From the NCBI GenBank assembly GCA_021463195.1, contig JAJTXZ010000008.1, positions 1 to 64,000 on the forward strand: a stretch of DNA of 64,000 nucleotides, given 5' to 3'. The notes beneath the pieces are model-generated. The model was not told the origin of the DNA, did no database searches, and saw only the letters and a program-made list of their open reading frames with translations. Shown here in pieces: positions 7,481 to 16,086 of this stretch. Source of the DNA: Anaerolineae bacterium. GTDB lineage: Bacteria > Chloroflexota > Anaerolineae > UBA4142 > SHND01. The stretch's first letter is position 1. The number at the start of each line of letters is the position of its first letter. The position numbers and the translations under genes were made by a program.

Positions 7481-8227
7481 ATGCGTTTCGACGTGTTTAC
7501 CCTTTTCCCCGGCATGTTCGCGGGCGTGTTTGACGACAGTATCTTGCAGCGCGCGCGCGCGGCGGGCTTGGTGGAAATTTTTACGCACAATATCCGCGCG
7601 TTTACGCGCGACAAACATCATGTCTGCGATGATACGCCCTACGGCGGCGGCGGCGGCATGGTGATGAAAGTGGAACCGATTTTTGAAGCGGTCGAAAATA
7701 TCTTGGGCGTCGAAGCGCAGGCGCGCCCGCCGTTAATTTTAATGACGCCGCAGGGACGCGTGTTAGACACCGCCATCGCGCGCGCGTACGCGCGGCAGCC
7801 GCGCGTGGCGCTTTTGTGCGGACATTACGAAGGCATTGACGAACGCGTGCGCGCGCTCGTGAACGACGAAATTTCGATTGGCGATTATGTTTTGACCGGC
7901 GGCGAAATTCCCGCGATGGCGTTAATTGACGCGATTGCGCGCTTTATTCCCGGCGTCGTCGGCGACCCGGGCGCGCCGCATCAAGATTCGCACGCGACCG
8001 GCTTGTTGGAATATCCGCAGTACACGCGTCCGCTCGAATTTCGCGACATGCGCGTGCCGGACATTTTATTGTCGGGACACCACGCGCAAATCGAACAGTG
8101 GCGGCGCAACCAAGCGCTCGGGCGCACCTTGGAACGCCGCCCCGATTTGTTGGCGCAGGCGAATTTGAGCGAAACCGATAAAAAAGTTTTGCGCGAATTG
8201 GGTTGGCAGGACAATCAAACCCGCTAA
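7481..8227 (+). CDS. trmD: tRNA (guanine-N1-)-methyltransferase TrmD
   Basis: A 248-residue SPOUT methyltransferase that makes m1G37 in tRNAs with a G at position 36 and so prevents frameshifting. Characteristic segments are [12 protein letters not shown] at the start, [14 protein letters not shown], and the knot region [13 protein letters not shown]. These are followed by [27 protein letters not shown] and a family-typical C-terminus. Length matches the family. It is not in the usual rpsP-rimM-trmD-rplS operon here. The gene stands alone and seems to have its own leaderless promoter. Confidence 0.97.
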   Translation: MRFDVFTLFPGMFAGVFDDSILQRARAAGLVEIFTHNIRAFTRDKHHVCDDTPYGGGGGMVMKVEPIFEAVENILGVEAQARPPLILMTPQGRVLDTAIARAYARQPRVALLCGHYEGIDERVRALVNDEISIGDYVLTGGEIPAMALIDAIARFIPGVVGDPGAPHQDSHATGLLEYPQYTRPLEFRDMRVPDILLSGHHAQIEQWRRNQALGRTLERRPDLLAQANLSETDKKVLRELGWQDNQTR

Positions 8228-8270
8228 ATTAAAAATCAAAGTCACAATCAAAAATTCAAGGAGGGACACT

Positions 8271-9071
8271 ATGGCAAAAAGCAAGAAACCCGGCAAAGCC
8301 AAAGCGGGCAAAGCGGTGAGTAAACAACAAAAATTGGCGGCGGAAAAAGCGTACGCGGGCGCGGCGCAAATGTCGCGCGGCGAAGATACGTTGATGGCGG
8401 CGAGTGAATGGAATCGCGCATCCCAAGCCGCCGCCGAATCAGGCGCCGTAAACGTAGCCACCGGAATAGGCGCGCTCACCACGTCCGACCACATGTCGTT
8501 GCTCAGCGACGTCGCCGCCAATAACGCGCTGCGCGACATGTCGCAAGGCGCGGACATGCTCGCCATTTCGCAAAGCATTACCTCCATGAGCGCGATTGTG
8601 CGCGCGATGAGCGCGGGCGATTTGGCGCGCGGCATGGAGCTCGCCGGCATGGCGGGCCAAATCAGCGTCGTCAGCGAAGTGACGCTCGCGATGGATATGC
8701 CGGCGCTCGCGCAATTTTTGAGTGAAATGGGGCTGCGAATGAAAGCGTTTGCGGTGGGCGATATCGGACGCTCGCACGGCACCGTGCAGCTCGCGCAATC
8801 TATCAGCGCCAGCGGACAACGCGTCGCCGATTTCGGCGCCGACGAAGTGCAAGACGGCATGGATGCGTTAGCCGCCGCGCAGGTCGCCGCCGCGCTCAGC
8901 GCGGAACAAGCGGAACACGGCCAAGAAAAAATCGCGGAAGGTTTGGCGGACCTCGCCGCCGCCCAAGCCGCGCGCGATGTCGGACGCGCGATGGCGTTGG
9001 ACGGTTTGGACGATTTAACGCAAGGCGCAGGCGCATTGAATCAAGCGGAAGAGATGGAATTGGGAAGTTGA
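8271..9071 (+). CDS. Alanine-rich helical protein of unknown function
   Basis: A 266-residue protein with a strong ribosome site (AAGGAGGGA) 6-8 bases before the ATG, so probably well expressed. The N-terminus is basic (AKSKKPGKAKAGKAVSKQQK). The rest is almost entirely predicted amphipathic helix, rich in Ala, Met, Ser, Gly and Asp, with no cysteine and no transmembrane segment. Similar blocks recur, for example ASEWNRASQAAAESGAVNVATG, DMSQGADMLAISQSITSM, AGDLARGMELAGMAGQ and EGLADLAAAQAARDVGRAM. This gives the look of a repeated-helix or apolipoprotein-like coat protein. No family was recognised. It follows trmD by 43 bases and ends before a terminator pair. Confidence 0.75.
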   Translation: MAKSKKPGKAKAGKAVSKQQKLAAEKAYAGAAQMSRGEDTLMAASEWNRASQAAAESGAVNVATGIGALTTSDHMSLLSDVAANNALRDMSQGADMLAISQSITSMSAIVRAMSAGDLARGMELAGMAGQISVVSEVTLAMDMPALAQFLSEMGLRMKAFAVGDIGRSHGTVQLAQSISASGQRVADFGADEVQDGMDALAAAQVAAALSAEQAEHGQEKIAEGLADLAAAQAARDVGRAMALDGLDDLTQGAGALNQAEEMELGS

Positions 9072-9151
9072 ATCTTTGCGTTAGATCGAATTCCCATCTG
9101 GTCCGAGATATGAGACCTTTCATCAAATCGGAATTTGCTCTAGATCAATCC

Positions 9152-9191
9152 ACGCGGCGCGGCGCAAAAGCATAGCTGCGCCGCGTTTGTT
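9152..9191 (+). terminator. Probable terminator of the alanine-rich protein gene
   Basis: ACGCGGCGC (9152-9160) pairs with GCGCCGCGT (9178-9186), followed by TTTGTTT. It lies downstream of the gene ending at 9071. Confidence 0.5.
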
Positions 9192-9270
9192 TGGTGACGC
9201 GTGCGGCAATCACAAACCGCGCGCAGCCGCCGCAAATTCCAAACTTTAGCCCTCACAGAAAACGGACATA

Positions 9271-9314
9271 AAAAAGCGGTCTCGTCTCTGCTCAAGACGA
9301 AACCGCTTTTTATT
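9271..9314. terminator. Bidirectional terminator
   Basis: AAAAAGCGGTCTCGTCT and AGACGAAACCGCTTTTTA form a 13-bp stem with one mismatch, flanked by A-run and T-run. It lies between the convergent genes ending at 9071 (plus) and 9353 (minus) and would work both ways. Confidence 0.8.
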
Positions 9315-9352
9315 ATTTCAACTGACACCGCGCCAAAAAGCGCTGCCCTCAT

Positions 9353-9898
9353 TTAGGCGTTTTGCAATTTCTTGATTTTGAACGCCTGCCAAACTCCAAC
9401 CGCGCCGCCGACGAGCGCAAAAGCGCCAATCAAAAGCCACAAACCAATTCCCGCGGCGAGTTGATTATTCAAAAGCAAAATACCGATGAGAATGCTGACG
9501 ATGCCAAAAACCGCCGACACCCATCCGCCGCCTTTGAATGCGCCAATGATGCCCATGATACCCTGCAAGATGCCGAGAATACCCAAAATGAGGACGAGCA
9601 TGCTCGTCACGATGATGGGCGACCAGAACGGATGTTGGAGAATCACAATACCCGCGATAATTCCGACAATGCCGCTAAACAATTTCCAGCCCCACGCGGT
9701 GCGGTCAATGAACATACTCACAATGTCTAAAATCCCGTCCACCAACCACCAAATGCCGAGAAACTGAATCAATACAATGACCGTAGCCGCCGGGTTCGTC
9801 AAGAGCAGCAAACCGACGATAAACGTCGCGATCCCTTCAATCAAAAACAACCACCACGGCACAGTCACTTTGCTCATGGATGCGGTCATAGATGCCAT
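9353..9898 (-). CDS. HdeD-like (DUF308) membrane protein
   Basis: A 181-residue integral membrane protein with about six hydrophobic spans. Typical DUF308/HdeD features include VPWWLFLIEGIATFIVGLLLL, FLGIWWLVDGILDIVSMF, GIVGIIAGIVILQHP and GILGILQGIMGIIGAF. HdeD proteins are linked to acid stress in enterobacteria, but most family members have no proven function. The ATG at 9898 has a clear AAGGAGTG ribosome site. The C-terminus is basic (FKIKKLQNA), probably cytoplasmic. It appears monocistronic. Confidence 0.88.
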   Translation of the reverse strand: MASMTASMSKVTVPWWLFLIEGIATFIVGLLLLTNPAATVIVLIQFLGIWWLVDGILDIVSMFIDRTAWGWKLFSGIVGIIAGIVILQHPFWSPIIVTSMLVLILGILGILQGIMGIIGAFKGGGWVSAVFGIVSILIGILLLNNQLAAGIGLWLLIGAFALVGGAVGVWQAFKIKKLQNA

Positions 9899-9998
9899 AC
9901 GACACTCCTTTCAGTCACCGACTGAAGATAAAAAGATATAGTACGCGGCGCGTCCAGCGCGCCGCAAGAACGATTATAGCAAGAATCACAATGCGCGT

Positions 9999-12900
9999 CT
10001 ATGGGGGTGTGCGTGTCCAGCGCTCCATCCCTTTTGGCGTTCGATAAAAATCGAGCGTTTGCAATAACGTCTCGCCGCGACTGCCCAAAATATTTTCGCC
10101 GTTCCACTCTGTCACGACAATGTGTCGCGGCGCGTTCGCGCGCGCAAAAAAAGTTTGCAGCGCATCGCGCACAAGCTCTGTCTTTACATCCGCCGCCGTC
10201 GTCAAACGTTCGCCATTCTCTTGCGCAATCAACACGGGCTGCCCGCGCCACAGCGCCACATACGTCGAAGGCACACGCGCGAATTTCCACGCGCGCTCTG
10301 CGCCGCCAAATAAATTCGCGGGGTCAACCGCATTCAACAAGCACAGCGCTTCGCCCGGCGCGTCTGATGTCGCGCGTAACTGTTCCACCGCTTCGGGCAA
10401 CGCGTATTGCGCGCCCGGCATATCCGCTACAAAAATTCCACGCCGCGCCTGCCCGCGCCATTCCATCCGCTGCCATTCGGCGTATACCAAATTCAAATTT
10501 GGAATTTCTTCGCGTTCTAGAATTTCGCGTGTGACGACGCCGTAGCGTTCCAACAATACGCGCGCCCATTTTGCCGCGCGCGCTTCCTCCGAAAGCGGCG
10601 CGCCCAAAATCGCCGCGCGCCGCGCAAGCGTCCAACGTCCGCGCCACGACGGCGCTTGCTGTGAAATCGTATGCGCCGTCTTTGCCATCGCGCGCTTTTT
10701 CATTTCGCGATAATACGTTGTTTTCAAAGGGCGCGGTCCCAAGCGCGCGTTCAATTCTTGTTCGAACGCGGAAATCGGTTGGCGCGGCGCGCGCGCTTGA
10801 ATCCGCGCCGAACGAAACACCGCGCCATATTCGATGAGCTTTCGCAAGGTCGCGAGCTCGTCATTCGTAACAAGGCCGCGCAGCGCGAGTTCTGTCAGCG
10901 CGTTCGCCAATTCATCCGCTTTTAAACTTGTCCCGCTTTGAATATCCGCGCCAAATGACGCGCCTTCTTGTTTTAAAAATTCGTACGCCGTTTGCGCGGG
11001 CGCGCTCAGGTCCGCCAAATTCGGTTCGGGCAAAAACAGCGCGCCCTCGCCGCGCGCGAAAAATTTCACCTTGATGCGCTTGGCATCATTGCCCTCTGCC
11101 ACCCAAATCCACGCGCCATTTTTCGCAAGCGCGTCCAAAGCGTTTTCGGAATAATTTTCGATGCGCGCGCGCAGCGCATCGCGTTCCCATGCGACTCCCG
11201 CGAGCGAGACGCCGCGCAGTTGTTTCAAAACGATTTCCGCCGCGTCAGCTTGGCGCAAACGCGTTTCGGGATGCACGCGCTGCCAACGCGCCAAAAAATC
11301 GGCGTACGCGAAAATCGAAACGGGCTGCGCTTCGGCGCGCAGCGCCGTTAACGTGCGCCGATGAATTTGTTCGAGCAGCGCCGCGTCAATATATTCATCC
11401 GCCGCGCGCGCGGTGAAATGTCCGCGCGCGCTTGCGCCATTTTGCGCCCACTGCGCCAGCGTCGCGTCCAGCCACGTTTCGTCAAACGCGTAACGTTCCA
11501 AAATTCGCGCGCGCGTGATGGGCCCGCCGACCGCGAGCAAACGTTTCAATAACTTGGCATTCTGCGCGAACGTTTGATATTCATTGGCGTTCTCGACGCT
11601 TACCCAACGCGTTTCAACGCCGCGCCGCGTTGGAATTTCAATCTCGCTGATTCGCTTTGCCGCCGCCAATTCGCGCAGCCACGCGTCCGTATCGCCCGCG
11701 CTGCGCGCGTACAGCTCTTGCGCCGTCAAATCGCCCAACTCGCGCAAATAGAAATACAATTCCTCGCGCGTGCGCGCTTGAGCGCCCGGCGCTGTATACC
11801 GCAGCTGGCCTAATGTTTGCGCGAGAATATCCGGCTTGAGCAGTTCGCTCCAATCAACGTCCTGCATCACCTCTTGGAGCGATTGATGCGGCGCCGACAA
11901 TAATTGCAGCTTGCGCTCCGCTTTCGGCGCATCCCATTCGTACAAAAACGCGCTGACAAAATTAAACAACAAGCCCGACGCGACGGGCGACGGCGTAACA
12001 GCTTGACGCGTAACGATTTGGATTTCACCCGAAGCGATGCGGTCCAAGACAAGTTCCAAATGCGCCAAATCAAAAACGTCGCTCAACACATCGCGATACG
12101 TCTCAACCAAAATCGGAAATTCAGGCGCGCGTTTTGTCAACGCGAGCAAATCTTTCGCTTTTAACCGCTGCAACCAAAATGGGGCGCGTTTGCCTGCGCG
12201 CGGTTTAGTGAGCAATAACGCGCGCGCCGCGTTCATCCGAAAGCGCGCGCCAAACACGGCGGATTCGGGCAGTTCGCGCAAGATGCGTTCGCGCGCTTCG
12301 GGCGCGGCGAGCTGGGTCACCCATTCGAGCGGCGTCGGCGGAGCGTCGGCATTGAAACGAAAAATGATGCCATCGTCATTCGTCAGCGTTTCGGGAAGGA
12401 TGCCCGCGCGTTCGCTAAACAAGCTGGTCAACGCGACCGCCCACGCGCCATTGACGCGTCCGCCGAACGGCGAATGAATCACCATATACGGGTCGCCCGC
12501 CGCGTTTTGAAACGTTTCGATAATAATTGTTTTATCCGAAGAAATCGCGCCGAATGATTTGATTTGCGATTCGACATAAGCAATGAGATTGCGCGCGGAT
12601 TTTTCGTCGAGCGCGTATTCACGTTGCAAGACCCCAAGGGTTTTTGTACGACGTTGTTCGGATGAAGCATCCGCGTCGAAAACCCTTGGGGTCTCTAGCA
12701 TCACGAAAATGTCGCGCCGAAATTTTCCAATGCGCTCGCCCAACGCAAACGGGCGCCACGCCGCATCGCCGCGCCAGAATGGCATACGCGGCGTCGCGCC
12801 CGGCGCCTTTTCCACCAACACGCGGTCATCCTTGATTTCCAACACGCGCCACACCTGCGAACCGAACAAGAACGTATCGCCGGGGCGCGTTTCAAAAACA

Positions 12901-14702
12901 AATTCTTCGTCCAATTCGCCGAGCCGCGTTTTATTGTCGTCCAAATAAATTTTATATTGTCCCGTATCGGGAATCGTGCCGACATTCGAGAGCGCGAGCA
13001 GACGCGAGCCCGGCAGCGCGCGCAAACGATTGTTCACCTTGTCCCACGCGATTTTGGGACGCAGCATTTCGGCGGCGCGCACGCCCGGCGCATCGAGATA
13101 ATATTTTCCCGCGAGCATATCCAACGCCGATTCATACGCGCGGCGCGTGAGCTGACGGTACGGATACGCGCCGCGCGCGAGTTGATACAATTCGTCCGCG
13201 TCCCACTCCTCCATCGCCACGCACGCGACGATTTGCTGCGCCAGCACATCGAGCGCGTTCTGCGGCGTATGCGTCGGCTCCACCGCGCCTTCCAACATGC
13301 CGCGCGCAATCGCCGCCGCTTCCGCCAAATCTTCGCGGAACGTCGCGTAAATTTTACCGTGACTTGTTTGTCCGACGAGATGGCCCGAGCGTCCGACGCG
13401 CTGCAGTCCCTGCGCCACGCTCTTGGGCGATTGCAACTGCACGACCAAATCCACTGAACCAATATCAATGCCCAATTCGAGCGAACTCGTGCCGATGAGC
13501 GCGGGTAACTTGCCCGCTTTCAAATCTTCTTCCAAAGCGCGTCGCGTTTCTTTGGACATGCTGCCATGATGCGCGCGAATGGGTCCCTGCGCCCCAATCG
13601 CAAAAATGCCGCGACCGCGCATCACACCGTCGGGCGCGAGCGCAGCAGAACTGCCCGGTTCGATTTCTTCGGATTGTTCCGCTTCCAACTGCGCGTTCAA
13701 ACGGTCGGCTGTGCGCTCCGCCAGGCGACGGCTGTTGGAAAAAATCAGCGTGGTCTGATGTTGGCGAATATCGTTCAACACATTGGGAATGATGTGCGCC
13801 CAAATAGAATCCGCGCCGCCGAGCTGCCGAAAATCATCCACGACGGTGACGACTTCCAGCTCGAGTTTTTTTTCATAGCGCGCGTCAACGATGGTGATGG
13901 GACGAGAGTGGAGAGCGGAGAGTGGGGACTGGAGACTAGAGACTGGAGATTGCGAGTCTCTAGTCTCTGGTCTCTTTTCTTGGCCTCCCAAAAAGTTTGC
14001 GACCTCTTCCAACGGTTGAATCGTCGCGGAAAGCCCGATGCGTTGGATGGGCTGATTGGCGATGCGCTGCAAGCGCTCAAGCGAGAGCGCGAGATGGACG
14101 CCGCGTTTATCGCCTGCGAGCATGTGAATTTCGTCCACGATGACGACGCGCGTTGTCCGAAATAATTCACGCGCGCGCGGACTCGTGAGCATCAAATACA
14201 ACGATTCGGGCGTCGTAATCAAAATATGCGGCGGATGTTTGAGCATGTCCGCGCGATTTTTCGCGGGCGTATCGCCTGTGCGGACCGCGGCGCGAATGTG
14301 CGGCAAATGAATTTTTCGCTGCGCGGCAAATTCGCGAATGCCTTTAAGCGGCGCTTGCAAATTGCGTTCGACATCGTTGTTCAATGCTTTGAGCGGCGAG
14401 ACGTAGAGGAGGTGAATGCCTTCTGACGGCGGACGACGGACGGCAGACGACGAGCGACGCTGTTTCGCGGTCTGCGGTCTGTCGTCTGTCTCCTGTGAGC
14501 TCTCTAGCGTGCGAAACAATTCATCAATACCCCACAAAAACGCGGCGAGCGTTTTACCCGAACCGGTGGGCGCGAGAATGAGCGTATGTTCGCCGCGTTG
14601 AATCGGCAGCCAACCTTGCGCTTGCGGCGGCGTCGGTTTGCCATACGTTTGGCGAAACCAGGCGCGCGTGATAGCGGAAAAGCGCGCGAGAGCTTGGGTC
14701 AT
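9999..14702 (-). CDS. lhr: Lhr-type ATP-dependent helicase
   Basis: A large helicase (about 1567 residues) matching full-length Lhr, a superfamily 2 enzyme that unwinds DNA and RNA:DNA hybrids in repair. Helicase motifs appear in order: APTGSGKT (Walker A, residues 43-50), VIVDEIH (motif II), LSATIQP (III), TLIFSNSRR, then GTSSLELGIDIG (V) and QRVGRSGH (VI). The long C-terminal part contains the Lhr-core winged-helix and DUF4145-like regions. I prefer ATG at 14702 (MTQALARFSAITRAW) over an upstream in-frame start at 14756. Unusually, the gene carries three in-frame repeat insertions: heptamer-type arrays at 14423-14508 (SSQETDDRPQTAKQRR) and 13902-13978 ([17 protein letters not shown]), and a palindrome at 12629-12694. 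Confidence 0.93.
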   Translation of the reverse strand: MTQALARFSAITRAWFRQTYGKPTPPQAQGWLPIQRGEHTLILAPTGSGKTLAAFLWGIDELFRTLESSQETDDRPQTAKQRRSSSAVRRPPSEGIHLLYVSPLKALNNDVERNLQAPLKGIREFAAQRKIHLPHIRAAVRTGDTPAKNRADMLKHPPHILITTPESLYLMLTSPRARELFRTTRVVIVDEIHMLAGDKRGVHLALSLERLQRIANQPIQRIGLSATIQPLEEVANFLGGQEKRPETRDSQSPVSSLQSPLSALHSRPITIVDARYEKKLELEVVTVVDDFRQLGGADSIWAHIIPNVLNDIRQHQTTLIFSNSRRLAERTADRLNAQLEAEQSEEIEPGSSAALAPDGVMRGRGIFAIGAQGPIRAHHGSMSKETRRALEEDLKAGKLPALIGTSSLELGIDIGSVDLVVQLQSPKSVAQGLQRVGRSGHLVGQTSHGKIYATFREDLAEAAAIARGMLEGAVEPTHTPQNALDVLAQQIVACVAMEEWDADELYQLARGAYPYRQLTRRAYESALDMLAGKYYLDAPGVRAAEMLRPKIAWDKVNNRLRALPGSRLLALSNVGTIPDTGQYKIYLDDNKTRLGELDEEFVFETRPGDTFLFGSQVWRVLEIKDDRVLVEKAPGATPRMPFWRGDAAWRPFALGERIGKFRRDIFVMLETPRVFDADASSEQRRTKTLGVLQREYALDEKSARNLIAYVESQIKSFGAISSDKTIIIETFQNAAGDPYMVIHSPFGGRVNGAWAVALTSLFSERAGILPETLTNDDGIIFRFNADAPPTPLEWVTQLAAPEARERILRELPESAVFGARFRMNAARALLLTKPRAGKRAPFWLQRLKAKDLLALTKRAPEFPILVETYRDVLSDVFDLAHLELVLDRIASGEIQIVTRQAVTPSPVASGLLFNFVSAFLYEWDAPKAERKLQLLSAPHQSLQEVMQDVDWSELLKPDILAQTLGQLRYTAPGAQARTREELYFYLRELGDLTAQELYARSAGDTDAWLRELAAAKRISEIEIPTRRGVETRWVSVENANEYQTFAQNAKLLKRLLAVGGPITRARILERYAFDETWLDATLAQWAQNGASARGHFTARAADEYIDAALLEQIHRRTLTALRAEAQPVSIFAYADFLARWQRVHPETRLRQADAAEIVLKQLRGVSLAGVAWERDALRARIENYSENALDALAKNGAWIWVAEGNDAKRIKVKFFARGEGALFLPEPNLADLSAPAQTAYEFLKQEGASFGADIQSGTSLKADELANALTELALRGLVTNDELATLRKLIEYGAVFRSARIQARAPRQPISAFEQELNARLGPRPLKTTYYREMKKRAMAKTAHTISQQAPSWRGRWTLARRAAILGAPLSEEARAAKWARVLLERYGVVTREILEREEIPNLNLVYAEWQRMEWRGQARRGIFVADMPGAQYALPEAVEQLRATSDAPGEALCLLNAVDPANLFGGAERAWKFARVPSTYVALWRGQPVLIAQENGERLTTAADVKTELVRDALQTFFARANAPRHIVVTEWNGENILGSRGETLLQTLDFYRTPKGMERWTRTPP
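12629..12694. repeat. PAL-A palindrome inside lhr, copy 2
   Basis: AGACCCCAAGGGTTTT (12629-12644) and AAAACCCTTGGGGTCT (12679-12694) are perfect inverted copies. The 34-base centre forms its own hairpin (GGATGAAGCATCC). It shares its core with 4691-4738. It is read in frame by lhr, adding roughly TPRVFDADASSEQRRTKTLG. Confidence 0.8.
13902..13978. repeat. Heptamer array within lhr
   Basis: Units of GGAGACT/AGAGACT/GGAGATT in one direction meet the inverted form GTCTCTA/GTCTCTG. Read on the minus strand it encodes [21 protein letters not shown] between helicase motif III and the next conserved block, without breaking the frame. Confidence 0.85.
14423..14508. repeat. GC-rich heptamer array within lhr
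   Basis: Units such as GGCGGAC, GACGGAC, GGCAGAC (7-bp period) run into an inverted group CGGTCTG, CGGTCTG, TCGTCTG, TCTCCTG. Read by lhr as SSQETDDRPQTAKQRRSSSA, just before motif Ia (LLYVSPLKAL). Its sequence differs from the GGAGACT type but the period and head-to-head layout are the same. Confidence 0.7.
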
Positions 14703-14821
14703 AAACCAGAGCTTACAGGACCCACCCGCGCCTGTCAAGCCGCGCGCGCGACCCAAACGCGATTTTGACCGCGTTCAGACTCGGATATGTTTTTATAAAA
14801 AGGATTTAAAATTCGCCAAGG

Positions 14822-14989
14822 TTGTCTACGAGCCGTTAGCTCGCCTACAGCCGATTAGAAGGGGCAGCGGGTCTGACAAATTTGAAATTTGTCAGACATT
14901 TTTAGAGTTGTCCATGAACCGCCGGCTCGCCAACAGCCGATGAAAATGTGGGCAACGTACGGCAAATTTGAAATTTGCCGTACATTTTC
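14822..14989. repeat. Two tandem ~82-bp palindrome-bearing repeats
   Basis: Unit 1 (14822-14903) and unit 2 (14908-14989) both begin TTGTC, share a ...GCTCGCC-ACAGCCGAT... block and end with a palindrome around AAATTTGAAATTT. The palindromes are GTCTGACAAATTT/AAATTTGTCAGAC (14871-14897) and GTACGGCAAATTT/AAATTTGCCGTAC (14957-14983). Unit 2 runs directly into the AAGGAGG site of the next gene. A related palindrome recurs at 17698-17724. Confidence 0.75.
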
Positions 14990-15007
14990 AAAGGAGGTAG
15001 TTTACCC

Positions 15008-15478
15008 ATGCTTTCGATTAAACAACTTTATGCCGAATCGTTTTTCGCCGATTTAGACGAGGCGCAGTTAAATATCATCGCCCATTTGACGACAGAAAAA
15101 CATTTCGAGCCGAACGTCACTTTGTTTCAAGAAGGCGACGCGGCGGACAAATTGTATTTGCCGCTGCAGGGCCATGTGGATTTGTATTTCAATATAAAGG
15201 GACAGCCCAAACAGCGCGTCTTGGCGGGTGAACTCAATGCCGGCATTCCGGTCGGCATTTCCGCGTTGATTGAACCGCATCATTATCAAATGACGGCGCG
15301 CACGGCGACGCGCTGCGTAATGTTGGAACTGGACGGCGCGTTGCTGCGCGCGCTTTTTGAGCTGGACCCCGCGATGGGCTATGTGTTCATGCGCGAAATC
15401 GCCAAAGCGTCGTTGACGCGTTTGCATCTGGCGCGCGTGCAGTTGGCGCGCGAGATCGAACCGGACCTGGTGATTTGA
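15008..15478 (+). CDS. Cyclic-nucleotide-binding-domain protein
   Basis: A 156-residue protein consisting of a single cNMP-binding (CRP-like) beta-barrel domain. It begins LSIKQLYAESFFADLDEAQLNIIAHL and continues with the typical EPNVTLFQEGDAADKLYLPLQGHVDLYF, then GIPVGISALIEPHHYQMTARTATRCVMLEL. It ends with a helix and has no C-terminal HTH, so it is not a full CRP/FNR regulator. It may sense a ligand or act by protein contact. ATG at 15008 has an excellent AAAGGAGG site. An upstream in-frame ATG (14975) lies inside the repeat and is unlikely. Confidence 0.85.
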   Translation: MLSIKQLYAESFFADLDEAQLNIIAHLTTEKHFEPNVTLFQEGDAADKLYLPLQGHVDLYFNIKGQPKQRVLAGELNAGIPVGISALIEPHHYQMTARTATRCVMLELDGALLRALFELDPAMGYVFMREIAKASLTRLHLARVQLAREIEPDLVI

Positions 15479-15534
15479 AATGCGCGGCGCGTGCGGCGCC
15501 CACTACAGAGGCTCAGAAAAGATTTTGGCCTGTC

Positions 15535-15568
15535 AGACCCTTCGGGTTTTCGGAAACCCGAAGGGTCT
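15535..15568. repeat. Palindrome, PAL-A variant copy 3
   Basis: AGACCCTTCGGGTTT (15535-15549) and AAACCCGAAGGGTCT (15554-15568) are exact inverted copies with a short loop. It resembles the core at 4691 and 12629, with TTC in place of CAA. It lies after the cNMP-binding gene and may also terminate transcription. Confidence 0.75.
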
Positions 15569-15606
15569 TGGCATGGCTTTCCAAAATTAAATCTAAAGAT
15601 CTATAG

Positions 15607-15644
15607 AATGCGGCGGCGAAAAAATTTTCGCCGCCGCATTTTTT
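15607..15644. terminator. Bidirectional terminator
   Basis: AATGCGGCGGCGAAAA and TTTTCGCCGCCGCATT form a perfect 16-bp inverted repeat followed by a T-run (and preceded by GAA on the other strand). It lies between convergent genes ending at 15478 and 15670. Confidence 0.8.
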
Positions 15645-15669
15645 GCTTGCGAGACAGTTAGCGTTTGTC

Positions 15670-15888
15670 TCAATCTTCGTCCACGTGATATTTGAACGAG
15701 AGTCGCACGCGCGCGCGATATGCCACAATTTTATCGTCCTCGATTTGCATATCCAATTTATCCACCTCGGCGATACGCAAATCGCGCAAACTCTTTTGCG
15801 CGGTTTCGATTGCGCTGAGCGCGGCTTTTTCCCACGACTCGGCGCTGGTGCCAACTAACTCGATGATTTTGTAAACACTGTCTGCCAT
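15670..15888 (-). CDS. Dodecin family flavin-binding protein
   Basis: A 72-residue protein matching the dodecin family. These form dodecameric hollow spheres that bind FMN, riboflavin or related molecules and buffer free flavin. Family features are VYKIIELVGTSAESWEKAALSAIETAQKSLRDLRIAEV, with the flavin-stacking tryptophan in ESWEKAA, and the closing strand YRARVRLSFKYHV. The start at 15888 has a clear AAAGGAGT ribosome site; an upstream in-frame start at 16035 lacks one and adds non-conserved sequence. Its length equals typical dodecins. Confidence 0.92.
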   Translation of the reverse strand: MADSVYKIIELVGTSAESWEKAALSAIETAQKSLRDLRIAEVDKLDMQIEDDKIVAYRARVRLSFKYHVDED

Positions 15889-16021
15889 ACGACTCCTTTC
15901 GACATTGAAATTTGTCCGACAGGTCGCAAAGTGTTTTACGCGCGGCTGCCGGCGCTTGCATTGTCGCGCCAACGCGCCGAACGCGCAAACTTTTTTTCCG
16001 CGCGCGTTCGACGCCGCGCGC

Positions 16022-16051
16022 TTGTCGCGCGCCAAGAATTTATGTTAGACT
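16022..16051 (+). promoter_or_regulatory. Candidate sigma-70-type promoter for HMG-CoA reductase
   Basis: TTGTCG (16022-16027) and TAGACT (16046-16051) are separated by 18 bases, with a TG before the -10. The HMG-CoA reductase start lies at 16087 with an AAGGAGT site between. Confidence 0.45.
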
Positions 16052-16086
16052 GTGCGCGTTTGTATTTCACCGAAGGAGTCTCGCCC

